DNA from: an uncultured Christensenella sp.
GTDB taxonomy: Bacteria; Bacillota; Clostridia; Christensenellales; Borkfalkiaceae
Assembly (NCBI GenBank): GCA_910585685.1
Contig: CAJUEO010000003.1
Location: forward strand, 62,001 to 126,000
Reading direction: 5' to 3'
DNA length: 64,000 nucleotides
The notes beneath the pieces are model-generated. The model saw nothing but the letters and a program-made list of their open reading frames with translations, was not told the origin of the DNA and did no database searches. Of the stretch, positions 56,973-64,000 are shown one piece after another. Within the stretch, counting starts at the first letter, position 1. Each line of letters begins with the position of its first letter. Position numbers and translations under genes: made by a program.

Positions 56973-59762
56973 ATGGCAGCGGTTAAAACGAGAACTGCAG
57001 AAGAATTAAAACAATCGAAATATAATTATTTTATCGTCCTCGATTTGAGCGTCAACGAAAAGAATCCTACTACAATACTGCAGGCACTTAAAAAGAAGTT
57101 TCCTGCCAATCAGGGTACGCCCAAAGACCCCTATTTAGCTCGGCTTTTAGAGTTAAAGGGGGATATGGAGCAGGTGCTTGTAAACGACGCAAGATATGAC
57201 GACGCTTCCGGACAATACGTTGCAAAGAGCGGAATAAGAAAGGAAGAGGGAGACAGGGCTAAAAACTTTAAGCTTTCCGAAGTTATGGCTATTGTAAGGG
57301 TCAAGTGCCAATCAAACGGCATAATGTACAAGACCGAGCTTAGAAAGCTGTGCGTAGACGCAAACAAAAAAGCCGTGTTCTTTGAATTTGCCGAGCTTGA
57401 AAAAAAGTTTAAAGCCGAAAAGCTCGATTCGGTCGTAAAATACATAGACAACGAAACCAACACCATAAACTTTATAGGGTTCGACGATATTTCCGATTTG
57501 TTGCAGGTCGAGGGCTTTGCCGACTTATACGCATATCTCGGGCTGACAAATTCCGCAAGCTCGCAACAGATATTATCTGAAGAAAAGAGAATTACAAACG
57601 ATAAGCTTGCAAACACGGGTGACAAGGAAAAAAAGAACCGTATAAACGCTTTTTCGGGCAACATTCAGACGATATTCAAGACGCCTGCTTCGAGAAAACA
57701 GTACGACGACTATCTGAAATCGCGTGAAAGCGTTTGGTCGCAGTTCAAAATAAGAAAGGCGTACAGCAAAGAAATTTCGCTGAACGAGTACATAGATTTC
57801 GTAGAAAAGCTTATGAAGGCTTTGAATATCCGCTTGGACGACGCACAAACTATGCTCGGCGCAGGTTTAAAAAACTACGGCTTTATAGTCACGGGCGGCA
57901 CAGCCAACGGCGCCGAAAAGAGCAAAATGGGTATTACCGACCTGTCCTCTTGCCGTTTCTGCGGCTCGCTGTATAAAAAGGGCGCAAAAAGTTGCCCCAA
58001 TTGCGGAAAATTGCTTGTTTCGGCGTGCTGGAACTGCGGTGCTTCAATGGATTTGACCGTCACAAGCGTCTGCGGCAAGTGCGGAGCGAGCGAGGCGCTG
58101 CAAAAGAGCTTTGCGGCGGAAGTTATAAATTTAAACAAGTTGTTTCAGTCGGGACAGTACAAGGAGTATGCGTTAAAGAGCGAGGCGTTCAAGCGCACTT
58201 ATTCAAGCTTTAACCAGCCGCGTTCGCAGGTGGAAAGGGAGATGGCGGCAATAACCAAGACTTCCGACGACATCGTTTCGAAACAGCGCGAAAAGGAAAC
58301 TACTTCAAAAAACTATCTTGCAAAAATAAATGCGGCAATAACTTCGAGAAAGTATTTCGAGGCGCAAAACCTTTTAAGGCAGTTAAAGCAGGTTGTTCCC
58401 GACGCAAACGTCAAGGCGGAAGAGAGCAGAATAAACACCGTAATTGCCGAGGTTCAACAAATTTACAGGCAGATATGCGCTCTCGGCTCTGACGAGGCAA
58501 GAATTATCCCCGAGTATATGCGCCTTTACGAAAAGTGCGTTGACTATTCCGAGGCGCAGTCGGTTATAAAAAAATTCCCTCCCAAACCTCCCGTCGAAGT
58601 TACCGTATCCGTGAGCGAAAGGGGCAACATAGTTAAGTGGAATGTTCGTCCCGACGACACTATTACCTACTCGGTAGTCAGAAAAATAGGCGCGGCGCCG
58701 AGAAGCGCAAGCGACGGAGATTTGCTTGTTTCGGGTCTGCGCGCGTTTACCTTTACCGACCTTAAAGCCGAAAACGTAGTACCCTATTTCTACGGGGTTT
58801 TTGCGACACGTTTGGGCAGCGATTCTGCGCTGACATGCACCAAAGCTTCTTGCCAAAGGTACGCAAACGTCACTATAAAGAGCAGTAAAGTGCTTGTTAA
58901 CGGGCTAAAAGTAGAGTTTGCCACTCTTTCGGGCGTAAGCAAAGTTATAGTTGTGCGTTCAAACGACGCCACTCCGCCCAAGAACATTTCAAGCGGCACC
59001 AAAATTCCCGTCGACGAAAACGGGTTTACCGACTCTACTTTGCCCGGTTCGGGATTATACGGCTATTTCATTGTCTGCGAGTACATTGTAAACGGCAAAC
59101 CCGTGTACTCGTCGGGCATATCCGAAACTTTCGAGTTCTACGAAAGACCGTCGTTTGTTGAAAATGTCAGGTTCAAAAAGGAAGATGGCAACCTTTTTAG
59201 CGTAACTTTTAACGAGCTGGCTGTGGGTAAATTTGATATTTACGCTTCTAAGACGGCGGTCGTCGGTTTGAAATCCAACGAGTACTACAATATTTCAAAG
59301 CTAAACGGGCTTACCGATATCGAATGTAAAAACGTAAAGCCCACTTCGGTAAACTTCGAGTTGCCGGGCAGGGGAGATTGGTTCTTCTACCCCGTGTGCG
59401 TGCAAAAGAGCGAATTTACGGTGGGTGACGAGTATGTCTACCGCGACACCTCTCCCAAGTCCGCTGTGGTGCAGTACGAGGTTAAAGTAAACAAAAACAG
59501 TACTTTATCCATCGATTTTGCCTGTGACCACCTTGTGGAGCTTGACGCGGTGAGGGTTGTCGGGACTGTCGGCAGACGGCCGAGAAACGTAAACGACGGA
59601 GAATGCGTGTCCGTGCTTGACGGGATAAAATTCAAAAAACCGCTGTTTTCAAAGGAATACAAGGCAAGTATAAAAGTGTCTGTAGAGGGCTGTAACCGCG
59701 GCAACGTTTACGCCGTATTTGCCGAAAACGACCAAGGAATAATATTTAAGAGGAAAGGATAA
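56973..59762 (+). CDS. Large protein with J-like regions, two zinc ribbons and FN3-like repeats
   Basis: A 929-residue protein. Two N-terminal helical regions end in a YD motif as J domains do: ~17-76 (YNYFIVLDLSVNEKNPTTIL ... ARYDD) and ~185-250 (YAYLGLTNSASSQQILSE ... SRKQYDDYL). Neither has a visible HPD, so coupling to Hsp70 may be altered. Two zinc ribbons follow at residues 327-344 (CRFC, CPNC) and 352-370 (CWNC, CGKC). A helical stretch (~380-525) leads to about four beta-sandwich repeats (~530-929) with FN3-like strands. The ribosome binding site is AAAGGAG. Placed after two Hsp70s and before a GTPase, it looks like the scaffold of the system. I know no exact family. Confidence 0.75.
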   Translation: MAAVKTRTAEELKQSKYNYFIVLDLSVNEKNPTTILQALKKKFPANQGTPKDPYLARLLELKGDMEQVLVNDARYDDASGQYVAKSGIRKEEGDRAKNFKLSEVMAIVRVKCQSNGIMYKTELRKLCVDANKKAVFFEFAELEKKFKAEKLDSVVKYIDNETNTINFIGFDDISDLLQVEGFADLYAYLGLTNSASSQQILSEEKRITNDKLANTGDKEKKNRINAFSGNIQTIFKTPASRKQYDDYLKSRESVWSQFKIRKAYSKEISLNEYIDFVEKLMKALNIRLDDAQTMLGAGLKNYGFIVTGGTANGAEKSKMGITDLSSCRFCGSLYKKGAKSCPNCGKLLVSACWNCGASMDLTVTSVCGKCGASEALQKSFAAEVINLNKLFQSGQYKEYALKSEAFKRTYSSFNQPRSQVEREMAAITKTSDDIVSKQREKETTSKNYLAKINAAITSRKYFEAQNLLRQLKQVVPDANVKAEESRINTVIAEVQQIYRQICALGSDEARIIPEYMRLYEKCVDYSEAQSVIKKFPPKPPVEVTVSVSERGNIVKWNVRPDDTITYSVVRKIGAAPRSASDGDLLVSGLRAFTFTDLKAENVVPYFYGVFATRLGSDSALTCTKASCQRYANVTIKSSKVLVNGLKVEFATLSGVSKVIVVRSNDATPPKNISSGTKIPVDENGFTDSTLPGSGLYGYFIVCEYIVNGKPVYSSGISETFEFYERPSFVENVRFKKEDGNLFSVTFNELAVGKFDIYASKTAVVGLKSNEYYNISKLNGLTDIECKNVKPTSVNFELPGRGDWFFYPVCVQKSEFTVGDEYVYRDTSPKSAVVQYEVKVNKNSTLSIDFACDHLVELDAVRVVGTVGRRPRNVNDGECVSVLDGIKFKKPLFSKEYKASIKVSVEGCNRGNVYAVFAENDQGIIFKRKG

Positions 59763-59763
59763 A

Positions 59764-60882
59764 ATGTCGGGAAAAATTATTTGCCCCTATTGCTATACCG
59801 AACAAAAACTTAAACTTATGAAAAAAATCTGCATAAGCGACGGTTGCGAGGAAAACACAAAAAACACAAAGTTTTCCGCAAAGGAGAGCAACTGCCCCAA
59901 ATGCGGCAGCAACCTGCGCTATGCCTGCTTAAATCCCAAGTGCGGACACTCGATTGAAAAGGACGAGTTGGAGTGCAAAGACCCCCTGCCCATAGCTATA
60001 ATCGGGGCAAGGTATTCGGGCAAATCCAACTATATAGCCGTTGCCGTGCACGAGTTGCAAGTCAAGGGCAACAGGTTCGGAATAGGTATTAGAGCCAACG
60101 CCGCTACGGCTTCAGTGTATTCACAGGAATACGAAGCGCCCGTTTTCAAGCGTCAGGTTCCAATTACCACCACGCGCGCAGCGACCAAGAAAAACAAGCG
60201 CGAGCCGCTTATATTTATGCTTACCACGGGACTGAACAAGGGTAAGCGCGGAACGTTTCCGCTGTCATTCTACGATACCGCAGGGGAAAATATGGAAAAG
60301 AGCGACCTCGATACCGAGGAGTACGTCGGATATATCTCCTATGCAAAGGGACTTATTATACTTATGGACCCGTGGCAGATACCATACGTCAAAGACAGGC
60401 TCGGCGGCATAATTCCGCCCGAGGCAAAGAACGCCATAGGTTTAAGCCCCTACGAAATTTTGGAGCGAGCTATCCGCGTCATACGCAGTCAGACCAAAAT
60501 GAAGGTAAACGACAAAATTAAAATACCCATTGCAATTGCGTTCAGTAAAATAGACTCGCTTGAAAGCGGAGGGCTTTTGGAGGACGGCAGTTGCCTTACG
60601 CGCCCGTCGTCGCATATAGACGAGGGCAAGTATTCAAAGCTCGAACACGACGACACTAACAGCGACATAATGAGTATGCTTCAATACTTCGACGAGGACG
60701 AGGCGGAAAGGTTTTTAAACCTTACTCGCAACAATTTCGAAACATATTCGTTTTTCGGGTTTTCGTCGTTCGGCTGCGGACTTACGGGCGGCAAGCTCAG
60801 CCAAAAGGTCAAACCGAGAAGGGTGCTCGACCCGTTCCTTTGGCTGCTTAGCATAAACAAACGTATTCAAACTACAAAATAA
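59764..60882 (+). CDS. Zinc-ribbon TRAFAC-type GTPase (DO-GTPase-like)
   Basis: A 372-residue protein. Its first ~65 residues are Cys-rich zinc ribbons (C7/C10, C23/C28, C44/C47, C55/C60). The G domain follows: G1 GARYSGKSN (81-89), G3 DTAGE (171-175) and G4 SKID (261-264). A long insertion lies between G1 and G3 (residues 110-160). The family seems to be the predicted conflict-system GTPases called DO-GTPase2, from memory of domain patterns. It starts one base after the preceding stop, so translation is coupled. The next gene encodes a GAP1-like protein. Confidence 0.8.
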   Translation: MSGKIICPYCYTEQKLKLMKKICISDGCEENTKNTKFSAKESNCPKCGSNLRYACLNPKCGHSIEKDELECKDPLPIAIIGARYSGKSNYIAVAVHELQVKGNRFGIGIRANAATASVYSQEYEAPVFKRQVPITTTRAATKKNKREPLIFMLTTGLNKGKRGTFPLSFYDTAGENMEKSDLDTEEYVGYISYAKGLIILMDPWQIPYVKDRLGGIIPPEAKNAIGLSPYEILERAIRVIRSQTKMKVNDKIKIPIAIAFSKIDSLESGGLLEDGSCLTRPSSHIDEGKYSKLEHDDTNSDIMSMLQYFDEDEAERFLNLTRNNFETYSFFGFSSFGCGLTGGKLSQKVKPRRVLDPFLWLLSINKRIQTTK

Positions 60883-60896
60883 GGGGAATTGAAAAA

Positions 60897-63617
60897 ATGA
60901 GATATAAACAGTTGATTTATACGTCTTACAAAAAATACAACTCGGACGTAACGGGTGAATCAAGCGGTTACGACGTGTTTGCAATGACGCCCGGTATAAG
61001 CGAAGAAGAGCGCGACGAGCTTATTGCAATGTTCACAAACTATGCCGTTCCCAACGACCCGAGGTTGAACGATTTGGAAAATATCGAAAAAAACGTAGAG
61101 CTGTACGCGCCCAAACAGCGCGCATACCTCAAGCTTTCCACGGGCAGGTACTGCTGGTGTCAGGTTTCGCTTATGCCCTACGATTTCAGCGGACGTTACA
61201 ACAGCATTTACTTTCACGCCGTTTTATCGGACGAAGAGCCCGATTTTGCGCCCGTCGACTTTTTCGAAAACTTTACCTTTAAAACAAAGCTCACCGACGA
61301 CGAGTTTCACGCGCGCGTTACGCCGCCCGAGCTCAGGGAGGAAAACATCGACGGCAAGCTTATGCAGAGGGCAAGGCAGACGGTTAAGTTCGAGCGCGCG
61401 GTTTTAACTAAAATTCTCAACTCTGTTTTATATTGCGTAAGGGAGAATAAGCCGCTGTTTTTCAATTGCAAGACGGAAGAAGCTTACGACACAGTAAAAT
61501 CCGTGCTCGCATTTTTGCCCGTTTCGCTTGCAAGAGCTGTGTATTTTTCTACATATTCCTCCGACGAACAGGAGGACGGACGCGCGTTCAGAATTTGCCA
61601 TATGGGGGATGAGTTCGGCTATTCGAACAGGCTTTCTAACACCTATGTAGCCGTTGCCGATTTAATTGAAAACAAATTTTCCGAACACATTCCCGACGAC
61701 GCGTTTATTGCAAGGCTTGTCGAGTACGCGTACACTAACGCGGCTAATTTGGACAGATTAAAGGCGTTTTACGAAAATTATACGAAAGGCTCGCTCGGCT
61801 TTTCGTCGGAGGCGCTTGTCAACGCATACGACTTTATGTACACCGAAGCATACGAGCAGTTTGATTTGCACACTTTCAAATCGGTAATTTCGGACGCGTA
61901 CATAACTGTCGTGCCCCAGAATGCGAGGGCGTCGAGAATAAACGCATATCTTGCAGCAAATATGCTGGATTTGCGCGAGCGCGGCGTACTGCTCAATGAA
62001 ATTTACAAGCTTACGGCAGACAAGCGCATTCTTAACGACTACACAAGCGAGCTTTTGAATTCGGTTGTTGACGGAGAGCTTAAAACCGACGAAGCGGCGG
62101 AAATTTTAAGGACCGTTTTCGGCTGCGATTTAAGAATGGTCGTCTTAACGGAGCTTGGCACATACACAAATCTTTTGTCGGCAAACATCGCTAATACTGC
62201 GGTGTTCGAGCTGGTTGTCGGGTTGCTTTTGAGCGCGGAAAAGGTGGACAGAGCAAAGGCTGACGCACTGTATTCGTTGCTGTTTAACGGTATTTCGGCT
62301 AAGGGTGATTTGAATTTATTGACGGGCATGCTTTTGCCGAGCTTGAAAAATAGCGCATATTTCAACGTGTGCGTTAAAAAGATTTTTTCAAGCTACTGCA
62401 AAAATGCCGAGCACGCGGCGTATTGGCTTGATTTTTGCAACAATTGCGCCGACGAAACCATACGCGACGTATTTTTAAACCTTACGCTCGAGTACGTCGG
62501 CAGCGACGAGCTTTTGCGTGTTGTCGCCGTCAACCCTCAGATATGCAATCACATTTTGGCTCTGCTCAAACAAATCGACCAAAAGAACCTTTGTAAGGAC
62601 GCAATTTTCAATATTATTTGTAAGCTGCTTCGCGCGGCGCTTGCCGTATCTCCCGTTGCGGATACTGCGGTAAACATTATCAAATTTTACGACGTGTTGA
62701 AGTATGAACGCGTAGGGGAGTTGTACGACATAGCTTACGAGGTATTACAGAGCAACATTTCAAACGTGTTTATAAAACTTGCCGAGCAGTACGGGGACGA
62801 CTATGTAAACGCAATTGCGCGCGGCAAGTGGAGCAATTTTGCCGAAAATATTCTTATTTCAAGCATTCGTACCGACGAGGACGTAATTTCGAGATATATA
62901 AAGAAGTATTACGTTAAGGGCAACTTCCGCGAGTGTTACGACGGGATTATGTCGGCAATCGAGTTCAGGGACGACACTCGGCAGTGGCTGTTCTACGGCA
63001 GGCTTTTAAACGAAGTAAAGGGGTTGCACGATAACGCTTTAACTAAGGTATATACCTTGCTCAACGCCAAACTTTTCGACATTTCTCACAGTGACAGAAA
63101 GGCTGTTGCAAAGGTAATTTCGGACATTTGCGCTATATCCGACATACGCGTTTCAAAGGAAATAGAGCTTGTTTCGAGGCTTATTAACTTTGACGGAAAA
63201 TATAAGACGGCTGTTGAACTTGAGGACTTTATTTTAGCAATTTGCTCAAACGACGATAAGGTCGGTTCGGGCGTGTTCGCCTACTACTATGACGTACTTT
63301 TGGGCGTTTCGCTTGTAATTGTCAAAAAGAAAAAGCCGTCAAAGCTTTTGTCGCTCATTTACGCAAGCGGCTTGGAAGACGAGTATATTGCAAAGCTTTG
63401 GGACGTCTATTTTAAAAAGGACAAAAAAGCGCAGATTATGTATTTGCTTGAGCTTATGCGCGAGGATATAAGCTGTGCGGACAGTGATTATAGAAACAGT
63501 CTTTTAAAATATTTTTACGGACATTCCGACGAGAAGTTTATAGCTAAGTTCGATAAATTGCTTTCAAAGCAGAAGAACGATAAATTTACGGCTTCGGCGG
63601 AAAAATATAAAAATTAA
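60897..63617 (+). CDS. GAP1-like (GTPase-associated protein 1) protein
   Basis: A 906-residue protein. The start RYKQLIYTSYKKYNSD, then YDVFAMTPGISEEERDEL and the block CWCQVSLMPYDFSGRYNSIY FHAVL fit the GAP1-N2 domain, which is found next to DO-GTPases. The middle (~170-330) has PVSLARAVYFSTYSSD, as in GAP1-M. The rest (~330-906) is a long all-helical region like GAP1-C or a HEAT/TPR-like solenoid. It ends EKYKN with no motif. The ribosome binding site AAGGGGA lies upstream. GAP1 is thought to act as effector scaffold or regulator of the GTPase. The call rests on N-terminal pattern and context. Confidence 0.75.
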   Translation: MRYKQLIYTSYKKYNSDVTGESSGYDVFAMTPGISEEERDELIAMFTNYAVPNDPRLNDLENIEKNVELYAPKQRAYLKLSTGRYCWCQVSLMPYDFSGRYNSIYFHAVLSDEEPDFAPVDFFENFTFKTKLTDDEFHARVTPPELREENIDGKLMQRARQTVKFERAVLTKILNSVLYCVRENKPLFFNCKTEEAYDTVKSVLAFLPVSLARAVYFSTYSSDEQEDGRAFRICHMGDEFGYSNRLSNTYVAVADLIENKFSEHIPDDAFIARLVEYAYTNAANLDRLKAFYENYTKGSLGFSSEALVNAYDFMYTEAYEQFDLHTFKSVISDAYITVVPQNARASRINAYLAANMLDLRERGVLLNEIYKLTADKRILNDYTSELLNSVVDGELKTDEAAEILRTVFGCDLRMVVLTELGTYTNLLSANIANTAVFELVVGLLLSAEKVDRAKADALYSLLFNGISAKGDLNLLTGMLLPSLKNSAYFNVCVKKIFSSYCKNAEHAAYWLDFCNNCADETIRDVFLNLTLEYVGSDELLRVVAVNPQICNHILALLKQIDQKNLCKDAIFNIICKLLRAALAVSPVADTAVNIIKFYDVLKYERVGELYDIAYEVLQSNISNVFIKLAEQYGDDYVNAIARGKWSNFAENILISSIRTDEDVISRYIKKYYVKGNFRECYDGIMSAIEFRDDTRQWLFYGRLLNEVKGLHDNALTKVYTLLNAKLFDISHSDRKAVAKVISDICAISDIRVSKEIELVSRLINFDGKYKTAVELEDFILAICSNDDKVGSGVFAYYYDVLLGVSLVIVKKKKPSKLLSLIYASGLEDEYIAKLWDVYFKKDKKAQIMYLLELMREDISCADSDYRNSLLKYFYGHSDEKFIAKFDKLLSKQKNDKFTASAEKYKN

Positions 63618-63707
63618 TTTTCGGTTTTAATTATATAGTGCGAAATGATATTATTCGCGGTATTATCTCTTACGGCGTGAGAAAGTATTGGAAAAATTGA
63701 GGTAGCT

Positions 63708-64000
63708 ATGGGGTATTTAATTTTATTTGGTATTATACTCAGTATTTTAGCAGGTATTTGCTACGGAATATACGAGCTGTGCGTGCTTATCTGGAATATG
63801 CAGGTATGCTATCACGGCAGTATGGACGCCATGTTCAGCGTAGCGTTGATTATGGTCGTTTTGTTGGCTGCTTTAATTATAGCATGCTTGATTGTTTCCG
63901 CATTGTTTGAATTAGACGGATTGAAAAAATTTGTAGTGCGCTTTATGTTTCCTGCGGCTGTAGGACTTATGGCTCTTTCGGGCATAGTTTATATTTACGG
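63708..64000 (+). CDS. Membrane protein, truncated by the window edge
   Basis: An open frame of 97 codons that runs off the right edge. The ATG follows GAGGT. The visible part holds three hydrophobic helices: MGYLILFGIILSILAGICY, VALIMVVLLAALIIACLIV and FPAAVGLMALSGIVYIY. It lies 90 bases after the GAP1-like gene with no terminator between, so it probably belongs to the operon and could be its membrane-acting component. Confidence 0.7.
   Translation, partial: MGYLILFGIILSILAGICYGIYELCVLIWNMQVCYHGSMDAMFSVALIMVVLLAALIIACLIVSALFELDGLKKFVVRFMFPAAVGLMALSGIVYIY

Noticed and set aside
1..64000. CRISPR array, transposase, integrase or tRNA genes
   Set aside because: No regularly spaced direct repeats, no IS-like inverted ends with transposase, and no cloverleaf pattern were noticed by eye; a tRNAscan or IS search could still find weak ones.

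Overview
The window looks like the chromosome of an uncultured, low-to-medium-GC Bacillota of the Clostridia type. The signs are sigma-A promoters of the TTGACA-N17-TATAAT type, AGGAGG-like ribosome binding sites, many hairpin-plus-T-run terminators, a lysine riboswitch, a SigF/SigB-type sigma cassette, and a yqfC-yqfD-phoH-pgpH-ybeY-era-yqzL-recO cluster in the order known from spore-forming Bacilli and Clostridia. No rRNA, tRNA, insertion sequence, prophage or CRISPR array was seen.

Region by region. 1-8450: the end of guaA, then a two-gene block of a HelD-like helicase and a giant DUF4011/Upf1-like helicase with a C-terminal nuclease-like domain, an architecture linked to phage defence. 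8465-11483 (minus): asd-dapA-dapB behind a lysine riboswitch. 11563-16702: a large lipoprotein whose promoter spacer holds nine G, a large membrane-anchored surface protein and a small membrane protein. 16785-19630: an ArsR-type metal sensor and a Zn/Cd/Pb P-type ATPase behind one palindromic operator. 19650-23490: purine base uptake and adenine deamination. 23489-24108: a divergent Cys-rich protein/XRE regulator pair with three matched operators. 24220-29700: secA, prfB (no programmed frameshift) and tsaD. 29761-35200: a transglutaminase-like lipoprotein, ileS and a membrane-bound XRE regulator. 35213-39377: tandem lipoprotein paralogues, feoA-feoB and an RluA-family pseudouridine synthase. 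39443-41185: STAS, degenerate HATPase, sigma factor, second HATPase. 41270-44970: a multispan membrane protein, a PucR-type HTH protein and an S41 protease. 44967-45895 (minus): an unusual ParA/MinD-like ATPase and a small partner. 46001-51832: the sporulation/housekeeping cluster.

The most striking part is 51942 to the window end: one apparent operon driven by an extended -10 promoter. It encodes a GrpE-like exchange factor, a short Hsp70, an Hsp70 fused to a von Willebrand A domain, a large protein with J-like, zinc-ribbon and FN3-like regions, a zinc-ribbon TRAFAC-type GTPase, a GAP1-like protein and at least one membrane protein that runs off the edge. This looks like a private Hsp70 chaperone set (exchange factor, two ATPases, a J-like partner lacking a visible HPD) wired to a GTPase/GAP1 module of the kind predicted for NTP-dependent conflict systems. 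Function is inferred from domains and gene order only.

A second theme is leaderless expression: several genes (363, 29798, 45895 minus, possibly 46001) start only 5-9 bases downstream of a good -10 element and have no ribosome binding site.
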